From assembly GCA_903903715.1 (NCBI GenBank), contig CAIUZX010000053.1, positions 1-15,474 of the forward strand: a stretch of 15,474 bases of DNA, written 5' to 3'. The position numbers and the translations under genes were made by a program. Shown here piece by piece: positions 6,187-15,474 of the stretch; the first letter of the stretch is position 1, and the number at the start of each line of letters is the position of its first letter. This DNA comes from an uncultured Caulobacterales bacterium (GTDB taxonomy: Bacteria > Pseudomonadota > Alphaproteobacteria > Caulobacterales > Caulobacteraceae). The notes under the pieces are model-generated. The model was not told the DNA's origin. It searched no databases and was given only the letters and a program-made list of their open reading frames with translations.

Positions 6187-7173
6187 TTGGGCGATACGAT
6201 CATTCTGACCGGGCCCACCCGCGGTCTTGGGCTCGCGGCGGCCAAGGCGCTGCTGAGGCGAAGCCCGACGGCGACCCTTGTCCTCGCCGGCCGAAACCAG
6301 GCTGAGCTTGATCGCCTCGTCCAGAGGCTCAAGCGTTGGCGGCCACGCGCCACCCTCGCGCCGCTGGCCCTTGATCTTCAGTCTCAGGCGTCGATCCGCG
6401 CCTTCGCCTCGGCATTTCGCGAGCTCAAACTCGGTCCGCCGACAGCGCTAATCCTTTCAGCCGGTCTGCAGTTCTCGGAAGGCGGGGCCGTTGGGGAATC
6501 CGGCGCAGATCTCACATTCACCAATAATCACCTGGGCCATTTTCTCCTGGCCAACCTGCTTGCTGGGGACATGGCGCCGGAGGGACGGATCATTTTCGTT
6601 TCGAGCGGAACGCACGATCCAGATAACAGGACGGGCATGCCGGTTCCCAAGATCCGCAGAGCCGCGGACGCCGCCTACCCCGCTCAAGCCGGCAACAATG
6701 ACCCGGCGAATGTTGCGGGGCCCAGAGCCTATTCCACGTCGAAACTTTGCAACATTCTCTGCGCTTATGAACTGGATCGCCGTGTCCAGCTCTGCGGCCG
6801 CTCAGGCCCGAGCATCATGGCTTTCGACCCGGGGCTGATGCCGGGCACTGGCCTTGCGCGCACCTATCCGGCGCCGCTCCGCCTGATCTGGTCTCTTGTC
6901 TTGCCGAGAATTATTCCGATCCTGCGGCTGGCGATGGGACCAAACGTCAACTCAACCGCAGAGTCCGGAGACAATCTGGCGCGGCTTGCTGTCGATCCCG
7001 CCGTTCATGGCTGGACAGGCGTGTATGTCGTCAAGAAGAAGGCGGTCCCGTCTTCCAAGCAATCCTACGACACCGCACTGCAGGCGGATCTGTGGGCGCT
7101 CAGCGCGCAACTCACCCGCCTTACGCCATCGGACGGCGAGTTCTCCTGGAAGGTCGCGCCGCCGCCCTTTTGA
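6187..7173 (+). CDS. Short-chain dehydrogenase/reductase, protochlorophyllide reductase/retinol dehydrogenase-like
   Basis: The protein has 328 residues starting at TTG 6187. The frame closes at 6154-6156 with no ATG, and GGAG at 6173-6176 serves as the ribosome binding site. It is a Rossmann-fold NAD(P)-dependent oxidoreductase. The cofactor loop is TGPTRGLG (8-15), an unusual version of TGxxxGxG. The catalytic set is N114, S140, Y182 and K186, within NNHLGHFLLANLL (113-125) and YSTSKLCNIL (182-191). The stretches NHLGHFLL and SKLCN, the PGLMPGTGL segment at 215-223, and the C-terminal LWALSAQL resemble the light-dependent protochlorophyllide reductase branch. Residues 231-250 are hydrophobic and may dip into the membrane. 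No bacteriochlorophyll gene is near, so the substrate is unknown. It converges on carB with only 23 bases between stops. Confidence 0.85.
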   Translation: MGDTIILTGPTRGLGLAAAKALLRRSPTATLVLAGRNQAELDRLVQRLKRWRPRATLAPLALDLQSQASIRAFASAFRELKLGPPTALILSAGLQFSEGGAVGESGADLTFTNNHLGHFLLANLLAGDMAPEGRIIFVSSGTHDPDNRTGMPVPKIRRAADAAYPAQAGNNDPANVAGPRAYSTSKLCNILCAYELDRRVQLCGRSGPSIMAFDPGLMPGTGLARTYPAPLRLIWSLVLPRIIPILRLAMGPNVNSTAESGDNLARLAVDPAVHGWTGVYVVKKKAVPSSKQSYDTALQADLWALSAQLTRLTPSDGEFSWKVAPPPF

Positions 7174-7196
7174 TGGCGATGCGTCGGCAGCCCGAG

Positions 7197-10499
<3,303 letters not shown>

Positions 10500-10577
10500 C
10501 GTTTCGAGACTCTCACAATGAATGCGTCGCGCGCGCAGGTTTCGGGCGCGCAAGGTTCCCTGCGCGTCCGCCGCCGT

Positions 10578-10592
10578 CTAACTTTGGGTTAA
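10578..10592. promoter_or_regulatory. CtrA-box-like sequence upstream of carB
   Basis: CTAA-N7-TTAA on the plus strand differs by one base from TTAA-N7-TTAA, the binding sequence of the alphaproteobacterial cell-cycle regulator CtrA. It lies about 80-90 bases before the carB start. A single near match is weak evidence. Confidence 0.25.
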
Positions 10593-10632
10593 GCGGACCT
10601 CCTAACGGCGTCCGAGGCGAAGGGCAATCGAA

Positions 10633-10657
10633 AACGCAGCCTATGAGACGACGTTCC
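10633..10657 (-). promoter_or_regulatory. Candidate EcfG/SigT general-stress promoter reading toward carB
   Basis: On the minus strand, GGAAC (10657-10653) is followed after exactly 16 bases by CGTT (10636-10633). This matches the published consensus for the alphaproteobacterial general stress sigma factor, GGAAC-N16/17-CGTT. The transcript would start near 10626, giving carB a leader of about 127 bases. The pair lies between the glpK stop and carB, not in coding sequence. A separate housekeeping promoter for carB was not clearly found. Confidence 0.45.
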
Positions 10658-10671
10658 GGAATTCGTCCGGC

Positions 10672-12171
10672 TCAAACCTCGTCCGCGAAGCTGAGCGTCG
10701 CCTTCACCGCCTTGCGCCAGCGGGTAATCCTTGCCGCGCGCACATCTGCCCCGACCAGGGGCGTGAACCTTCGATCAAGTCGCCAGCGGTCCGCGAACTG
10801 AGACGGCTCCGGGTAAAGTCCGACGGCGAGGCCGGCAAGATAAGCCGCGCCGAGCGCCGTTGTCTCGGTCACTTCCGGCCGATCGACCGGCGCGTTCACG
10901 AGGTCCGCGAGGCGCTGCATCGTCCAGTCGGACGCCGACATGCCGCCATCGACCCGCAGAACCGTTTCGCCCGCGCCCTTCCAGTCCGATGTCATGGCGT
11001 CAATGAGATCGACGGTCTGGAAACACACGCTGTCGAGCGCCGCTCGCGCGAGTTCCTTGGGGCCAGTCGCGCGGGTCAGCCCGAACAGCGCGCCTCTCGC
11101 ATTCGGCGACCAGTGGGGTGCGCCGAGACCAACAAAGGCGGGGACCATGATCACGTCCTGCTCGGGATCAGCCATCGCCGCAAGGGGGCCGGACTGGTTG
11201 GCCGCGCTCAGAACGCCAAGGCCATCTCGCAGCCACTGGACAGCGGCGCCCGCCACGAAGATCGAGCCCTCGAGCGCGTAGGTGCGTTTGCCATTCAACT
11301 GGTAGGCGATGGTGGTCAAAAGCCGGTTCCTGCTGAACACCGGCTGATCCCCGGTGTTCAGTAGCGCGAAACATCCCGTGCCGTAGGTGGATTTCATGGC
11401 GCCGGGCTGGAAGCAGGCCTGTCCTATCATCGCCGACTGCTGATCGCCCGCCACGCCGCGAATGGGCAAGGCGACGCCAAAAAGTTTCGTTTCAGTCATG
11501 CCGAAATCGGCGGAACAGTCCTTCACTGCCGGCAGCAGGCTGCGCGGTACGCGAAACCGCTCGAGCAGCACATCATCCCAGTCGCCCAGAGTGATATTGT
11601 AAAGCTGGGTTCGGGAGGCGTTGGTCGCATCTGTCGCATGAACGGCGCCGCCGGTCAGTTTCCAGAGCAGCCAAGCGTCCACAGTCCCAAAGGCGAGCTC
11701 ACCCCGCTCCGCTCGAGCTCGGGCGCCGGGAACGTGATCGAGGATCCAGGCCACCTTGGTGGCGGAAAAATAAGGGTCCAGCAGCAGGCCGGTGCGCGCG
11801 GCTGTGTCCGCTTCATGCCCTGCATCGCGTAATGACTGGCAGACTTCGGCGGTGCGGCGGTCCTGCCAGACGATCGCGCGGTGAATCGCTTCGCCCGACG
11901 CCTTGTCCCATACCACCACCGTTTCCCGCTGATTGGTGATGCCGACCGCGGCGATGTCACGCGCCTCGACGCCTGCAGCCGCCAGCGCGTCCCGCGCGGC
12001 CTGCAAGTTCGTGGTCCAGAGATCCTCCGCCTCATGCTCGACCCAGCCGGAAGCTGGAAAGTGCTGAGCAAATTCGTATTGACCGACACCTTTGACACGG
12101 GTTTCCGCATCGAAAATCAAGGCGCGCGACGATGTGGTGCCCTGGTCGAGGGCCAGGATGTAACGGCTCAT
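10672..12171 (-). CDS. glpK: Glycerol kinase
   Basis: The 499-residue protein is a cytoplasmic FGGY-family kinase that phosphorylates glycerol to sn-glycerol 3-phosphate with ATP, trapping it in the cell. The phosphate-binding loop LDQGTTSSRALIFD is at 8-21. The glycerol-binding residues correspond to R82-E83 (NQRE), Y134 (DPYFSATK) and D243 (AGDQQSA). The second phosphate loop STYGTGCF is at 261-268. The E. coli enzyme has a Gly/Lys-rich loop before GDQQ that binds fructose 1,6-bisphosphate; here that stretch reads LFGVALPIRGV, so this allosteric control is probably absent. The ATG overlaps the glpD TGA by one base (TGATG), so the two are co-transcribed and probably translationally coupled. 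No glycerol facilitator gene is present nearby. Confidence 0.98.
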   Translation of the reverse strand: MSRYILALDQGTTSSRALIFDAETRVKGVGQYEFAQHFPASGWVEHEAEDLWTTNLQAARDALAAAGVEARDIAAVGITNQRETVVVWDKASGEAIHRAIVWQDRRTAEVCQSLRDAGHEADTAARTGLLLDPYFSATKVAWILDHVPGARARAERGELAFGTVDAWLLWKLTGGAVHATDATNASRTQLYNITLGDWDDVLLERFRVPRSLLPAVKDCSADFGMTETKLFGVALPIRGVAGDQQSAMIGQACFQPGAMKSTYGTGCFALLNTGDQPVFSRNRLLTTIAYQLNGKRTYALEGSIFVAGAAVQWLRDGLGVLSAANQSGPLAAMADPEQDVIMVPAFVGLGAPHWSPNARGALFGLTRATGPKELARAALDSVCFQTVDLIDAMTSDWKGAGETVLRVDGGMSASDWTMQRLADLVNAPVDRPEVTETTALGAAYLAGLAVGLYPEPSQFADRWRLDRRFTPLVGADVRAARITRWRKAVKATLSFADEV

Positions 12172-13682
12172 CAGACAGATCCGGCGACAGGTTGCAGATA
12201 GGCGGCCAGCTTAGCTTTCTGGACGGGCGTGAACCTCAGGCCGAGCTTCGAACGCCGCCACAGGATATCGTCCGCGGTCGTCGCCCACTCCTCCTTGCGC
12301 AGATAGTCGACCTCGCGCGCCGTCAGATTGGCCCCGAAAATTTCTCCAAGGTCGGCCATCGATGTTGCGCCAGTCAAGATCCGTCGGGCGCGCACGCCAT
12401 AGGCCCTTGCAAGCCGTCGCACGAGCGCAGGTTCAGCCCAAGGGTAGTCGATACCAAGAGCATGAACGAGCGCTTCGAAGCCTGTCATCGGAAAATCACC
12501 GCCCGGAAGGGGTTCGCCGCCTGTCCAGCTTGGCAGTTCGGCGATCGGCGATATGCCCTTCAGCTTGTGGATCACGGATTCAGCAAGCCGCCGCGCGGTC
12601 GTGATCTTGCCGCCGAACACAGAGACGACCGGTGCGCCACCGAGAGTGTTCAACTCGAGCACATAGTCCCGCGTCGCCTCCTCCGGCTTTCCCGAACCGT
12701 CGTCCATCAGCGGACGCACGCCCGCGTAGGACCAGACCACGTCGTTCGGCGAAACGGGCGTCTTCAGATATTCGCTGACCGCGGCGCAGAGATAGGCCGC
12801 TTCCTCTGGTGAGGCGGCCACCTTGGCGGGGTCGCCTTGGTAGTCCTGATCCGTCGTTCCAATGAGAGTGAAGTCGGTTTCATAAGGAATCGCAAAGACG
12901 ATGCGGCCGTCACCGTTCTGGAAGATATAGGCGCGGTCATGATCAAACAGACGCTTGACGACCACGTGACTGCCCTTGACCAGGCGCACTTTCGCCGGCG
13001 TGTTCACACCCGTCATCGCCAGGACCTGTCCTACCCACGGGCCCGCGGTGTTGATCAGAACACGCGCCTCTGTGATTGAGGTTTCGTCACCACGCACAGA
13101 CGTCAGACGCCAGCGATCAGCAAGGCGCTCGATCTGCGTGATTTCGGTCCGCGGGCGAATATCGGCCCCGCGTTCGGCGGCGTCCTTGGCGCTCAAGACG
13201 ACAAGCCTGGAATCCTCGACCCAGCAGTCGGAATATTCAAAACCCAGGGTGAAACCGTCCCTCAGGCCTACTCCGGTTGGGTCGGTGGCGAGACGCAGGG
13301 TTTTGGTCGCGGGGAGGCGCTTACGACCGCCGATATAATCATAGAGGAAAAGGCCAAGACGCAGGAGCCAGGCGGGCCGCAGGTCCTTGTGGTGAGGGAG
13401 CACGAAGCGAAGTGGCCAGATGATGTGCGGCGCCATGGCCCAGAGCACTTCACGCTCCATCAGGGCTTCGCGCACCAGTCGGAACTCGTAGTGCTCCAGA
13501 TAACGTAGTCCGCCGTGTATAAGCTTGGTCGAAGATGACGAAGTCGCGCCGGCGAGATCGCCCTTTTCGAACAGAACCACCCGCGCGCCGCGGCCCTGGG
13601 CGTCCCGGGCTACACCGCATCCGTTCACGCCGCCGCCGATGACAGCAATGTCAAAAGGCTCTGTTGGAGGGGTTTGCGGCAT
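12171..13682 (-). CDS. glpD: Aerobic FAD-dependent glycerol-3-phosphate dehydrogenase
   Basis: This 503-residue peripheral inner-membrane flavoprotein oxidises sn-glycerol 3-phosphate to dihydroxyacetone phosphate and passes electrons to the quinone pool. The N-terminal FAD Rossmann motif is IAVIGGGVNGCGVARDA (12-28), with the ribose-binding acid E39. The family signature STKLIHGGLRYLE is at 51-63. A C-terminal DAO_C-type domain occupies roughly the last 120 residues (TSMADLGEIFG onward). The length matches the family (about 500). The start ATG 13682 gives the expected short N-terminus; GGAAG lies some distance upstream as a weak binding site. It is first in the glpD-glpK unit. No glpR-type repressor gene is in view, and a promoter-like pair lies at 13744-13772. 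Confidence 0.98.
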   Translation of the reverse strand: MPQTPPTEPFDIAVIGGGVNGCGVARDAQGRGARVVLFEKGDLAGATSSSSTKLIHGGLRYLEHYEFRLVREALMEREVLWAMAPHIIWPLRFVLPHHKDLRPAWLLRLGLFLYDYIGGRKRLPATKTLRLATDPTGVGLRDGFTLGFEYSDCWVEDSRLVVLSAKDAAERGADIRPRTEITQIERLADRWRLTSVRGDETSITEARVLINTAGPWVGQVLAMTGVNTPAKVRLVKGSHVVVKRLFDHDRAYIFQNGDGRIVFAIPYETDFTLIGTTDQDYQGDPAKVAASPEEAAYLCAAVSEYLKTPVSPNDVVWSYAGVRPLMDDGSGKPEEATRDYVLELNTLGGAPVVSVFGGKITTARRLAESVIHKLKGISPIAELPSWTGGEPLPGGDFPMTGFEALVHALGIDYPWAEPALVRRLARAYGVRARRILTGATSMADLGEIFGANLTAREVDYLRKEEWATTADDILWRRSKLGLRFTPVQKAKLAAYLQPVAGSV

Positions 13683-13743
13683 GGGCGAAACGGGCTTCCG
13701 TCTGAAGAAGGGATGATTGGTGGACGTCTAGGCGGCGATTTCC

Positions 13744-13772
13744 ATCATATTGGTCTCTAAACTAGGTGAAAA
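13744..13772 (-). promoter_or_regulatory. Putative promoter of glpD-glpK
   Basis: On the minus strand, TTTTCA (13772-13767) and TATGAT (13749-13744) are separated by 17 bases. The -10 matches the consensus in five of six positions; the -35 is weaker. Transcription would start near 13737, leaving a leader of about 55 bases before glpD. Confidence 0.45.
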
Positions 13773-13826
13773 CAGCGCCGGAATGAATTGCGAACCGTCG
13801 GTCAAATCGCCATCGGCTTATCGAAT

Positions 13827-14423
13827 TCACTCATGTCCTCCAACAACGTCGAAATCTTCTGGTCCATTGAGGTTCATGAAGTGCGATGAGTCCTCAAAGG
13901 GGACGGAGACCGCACCCGTCGCAGTGATCAATGCGCGCACGGGCGGGTGCGCGCCGTTCGCCATCAGATCTTCCAGCGCATGAAGAGCGGGCGCCACTCT
14001 CCAGATCGCGACAAGCGGCTGAAGGCCGTCAGCGGTCTCAGCGACCGCACCTGAGACATCCTGTCTGAGCGGAGCTGCCAGCTGGGCGAAGACATCATCC
14101 GGCAAGGCAGGAGTGTCGCATGGGGCGATGGCCAGCATGTCGGCGCCTCGGACCGCCGCCCAACGCAGCCCCTCCCGGATACCGCTCAAAGGCCCGTCGG
14201 GCGCCCCTTCCGGGTCCGGCAGGACAGGCAGGCCATTCGCCGTCGCCCAGATCGCTGCGCCACTGCTGGGCTTTGCACTGACAGCAGGGCCTTCCCAGCC
14301 CGCGAAGCGACACGCGACGTGGGCGATCAACGGTGCGCCCCGCCACACCGCAACCGCCTTTTCCCGCCCTAGACGGGATGACCGCCCGCCTGCGAGGATC
14401 AGCCCCGCAAGCCTCTCGGCCAC
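13827..14423 (-). CDS. mobA: Molybdenum cofactor guanylyltransferase
   Basis: The 198-residue protein belongs to the NTP-transferase family of MobA, which links GMP from GTP to molybdopterin to make the guanine dinucleotide form of the cofactor. The signature LAGGRSSRLGREK is at 10-22; the usual Met of SxRMG is Leu. GPLSGI is at 77-82 and the metal-binding PCDTP at 101-105. The length is typical (about 190-210). The start is GTG 14423, four bases after the stop of the upstream dehydrogenase, so it is probably translated from the same message. A related MocA-type cytidylyltransferase is possible, but the GPLSGI and CDTP arrangement and the length fit MobA better. No other molybdopterin gene is in the window. 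Confidence 0.88.
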   Translation of the reverse strand: MAERLAGLILAGGRSSRLGREKAVAVWRGAPLIAHVACRFAGWEGPAVSAKPSSGAAIWATANGLPVLPDPEGAPDGPLSGIREGLRWAAVRGADMLAIAPCDTPALPDDVFAQLAAPLRQDVSGAVAETADGLQPLVAIWRVAPALHALEDLMANGAHPPVRALITATGAVSVPFEDSSHFMNLNGPEDFDVVGGHE

Positions 14424-14427
14424 CGGC

Positions 14428-15237
14428 TCAGTCCGCCATCGACGCCGACGCGTTCACAAGCGTAACCCCGCCGTCGACGACGACCACCGCCCCGGACACA
14501 TAGTCCCCGGCCTTGGAAGCGAGATAGATCGCCGCGCCCGCCATGTCTTCATCGACGCCCACCCGCCCTGAAGGAATACCCTTGGCGATGGCGTCCCCGT
14601 GATCGCGGGCCGCGACGTTCATGTCAGATGGAAAGGCGCCCGGCGCGATGGCGGAGACCATGACCTGGTCAGGGGCGAGCTTCAGCGCCATGCGCTTCGT
14701 CAGCATGATCACAGCAGCCTTCGAGGCCCCGTAGGAATAGGTCTCCTGCGGATTGACGAACAATCCGTCCACCGAGGCGACGTTGATCACCTTGGACGGG
14801 CGGTGACGCTGGACAGCGGCCGCGCGCAACGGGCCGATCAGGGCCTGGGTCAGGAAGAAGACGCCCTTCACGTTCACGTCCATGACCTTGTCCCAGCCCT
14901 TTTCCGGAAACTCGTCAAAGGGCGCGAGCCAGGCCGCGCCGGCGTTATTGACGAGGATGTCGAGGGTTGTTTCGTGGCTGCTGTACGCGGCCGCCAGAGC
15001 GTGTACGCCCTGCACCGTTGAAACATCGCCTGGCAGGGGACGGCAGTCGCCGAACGCGGACAGCTCCTTCGCCGTTTCGATGCAGGCCTGCGCCTTACGG
15101 GATGAGACATAGACGCGGGCGCCCATCTCGAGAAAGCCCTGCGCGATCATCTTGCCGATCCCCCGGGATCCGCCTGTGACGAGCGCGGTTCGGCCCTTGA
15201 GGGAAAAGAGGTCTTGGGTCAGGGACTTGGCGGACAT
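14428..15237 (-). CDS. SDR-family oxidoreductase, RhlG/FabG-like
   Basis: This 269-residue classical short-chain dehydrogenase starts at ATG 15237, supported by AAGGA (15251-15247) nine bases upstream; a GTG extension to 15291 adds nothing family-like. The NADP-binding loop TGGSRGIG is at 21-28 and NNAG at 97-100. The catalytic residues are N122, S155, Y169 and K173 (YGASK). The sequence around LVTGGSRGIGKMIAQG, together with ELSAFGDCRPLPGD, is close to Pseudomonas RhlG, an NADPH-dependent beta-ketoacyl reductase. RhlG itself was first tied to rhamnolipid synthesis. Here a 3-oxoacyl or related ketone reductase is likely, with the substrate unknown. It precedes mobA by four bases. A perfect palindrome lies about 140 bases upstream of its start. 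Confidence 0.88.
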   Translation of the reverse strand: MSAKSLTQDLFSLKGRTALVTGGSRGIGKMIAQGFLEMGARVYVSSRKAQACIETAKELSAFGDCRPLPGDVSTVQGVHALAAAYSSHETTLDILVNNAGAAWLAPFDEFPEKGWDKVMDVNVKGVFFLTQALIGPLRAAAVQRHRPSKVINVASVDGLFVNPQETYSYGASKAAVIMLTKRMALKLAPDQVMVSAIAPGAFPSDMNVAARDHGDAIAKGIPSGRVGVDEDMAGAAIYLASKAGDYVSGAVVVVDGGVTLVNASASMAD

Positions 15238-15246
15238 GACGTTGAT

Positions 15247-15251
15247 TCCTT
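15247..15251 (-). promoter_or_regulatory. Ribosome binding site fixing the start of the RhlG-like gene
   Basis: AAGGA on the minus strand ends nine bases before ATG 15237 and decides against the longer GTG frame from 15291. It overlaps a GANTC site (15244-15248). Confidence 0.65.
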
Positions 15252-15374
15252 GAGACGAACGGTTTGGCGACGCAAACGCCGCAAAATACACTATCGCGAC
15301 GATGCGCGAGTTCGAAAGCCAAACGTCCTCAAGACCCAGAATTTGCAGGCCGCGAACGAACTAGTGACGAACGC

Positions 15375-15390
15375 TCTCCAGTGCTGGAGA
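15375..15390. promoter_or_regulatory. 16-bp palindrome upstream of the RhlG-like gene (possible operator)
   Basis: TCTCCAGTGCTGGAGA has two exact 7-base arms around TG. Its size and symmetry fit a dimeric regulator such as TetR or GntR types. It lies in the 237 non-coding bases between the RhlG-like start and the right edge of the window. In the same stretch the 9-base sequence TTCGAAAGC occurs twice (15311-15319 and 15398-15406). No gene or clear promoter was found there. Confidence 0.4.
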
Positions 15391-15474
15391 TGCTGATTTC
15401 GAAAGCACGCCCGGCAAGGTCTCCCGTCGATCCGCGCTTCGGGAGTTGAGGACGGGCGAGAGGGTAGATTCCAG

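Noticed and set aside
10500..10553. Eighteen extra N-terminal codons for CarB
   Set aside because: CarB proteins begin with MPKR-type sequence directly before the first nucleotide-binding strand, so the extension is not family-like.
15238..15291. GTG-started extension of the RhlG-like protein
   Set aside because: A good ribosome binding site (15247-15251) serves ATG 15237, and the extra residues are not found in the family.
15311..15406. Two copies of TTCGAAAGC as a transposon or attachment repeat
   Set aside because: Nine bases, 87 apart, with no transposase or integrase nearby; kept only as a note in the palindrome entry.

Overview
This is ordinary GC-rich alphaproteobacterial chromosome, probably from the Caulobacterales or a related order. 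That placement is my inference. It rests on the SUV3-type RNA helicase paired with an HslR-like S4 protein, a CarB of about 1100 residues without carA beside it, frequent GTG/TTG starts, and promoter-like motifs of the alphaproteobacterial kind (TTGACG, GGAAC-N16-CGTT, GANTC, TTAA-N7-TTAA-like). I see no insertion sequence, phage gene, CRISPR array, tRNA or rRNA.

Layout. Positions 1-939 (-) hold the N-terminal 313 residues of a Bcr/CflA-type drug exporter that runs off the left edge. Divergent from it, 1019-1972 (+) is a CobT-like protein whose two catalytic loops have lost the family residues. It meets head-on, with stop codons overlapping in TTAA, a two-gene minus-strand unit: the SUV3-like helicase (2268-4916) followed by a small S4 RNA-binding protein (1969-2271), with overlapping stop and start. 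Positions 4917-5495 have no convincing protein gene and are clearly poorer in GC than the flanks. They hold three GANTC sites within 24 bp, a perfect inverted repeat over a promoter-like sequence, and an approximately 81-nt candidate small RNA ending in a textbook terminator. Then come a small orphan four-helix membrane protein (5496-5912, +) and a short-chain dehydrogenase resembling the protochlorophyllide reductase/retinol dehydrogenase branch (6187-7173, +).

The right half is almost entirely on the minus strand and mostly metabolic: carB (7197-10499), the glycerol catabolic pair glpD-glpK (13682 to 10672, overlapping by one base), mobA (13827-14423) and an RhlG/FabG-like dehydrogenase (14428-15237) just upstream of mobA. 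glpK and glpD act in sequence: glycerol to glycerol 3-phosphate to dihydroxyacetone phosphate, with electrons going to the respiratory chain. The carB upstream region carries an exact match to the general-stress sigma factor (EcfG/SigT) consensus and a near match to a CtrA box.

The most notable items are the candidate small RNA with its operator-like palindrome, the degenerate CobT-like protein, and the unexpected EcfG-type promoter in front of carB. No multi-gene defence or mobile system is visible.
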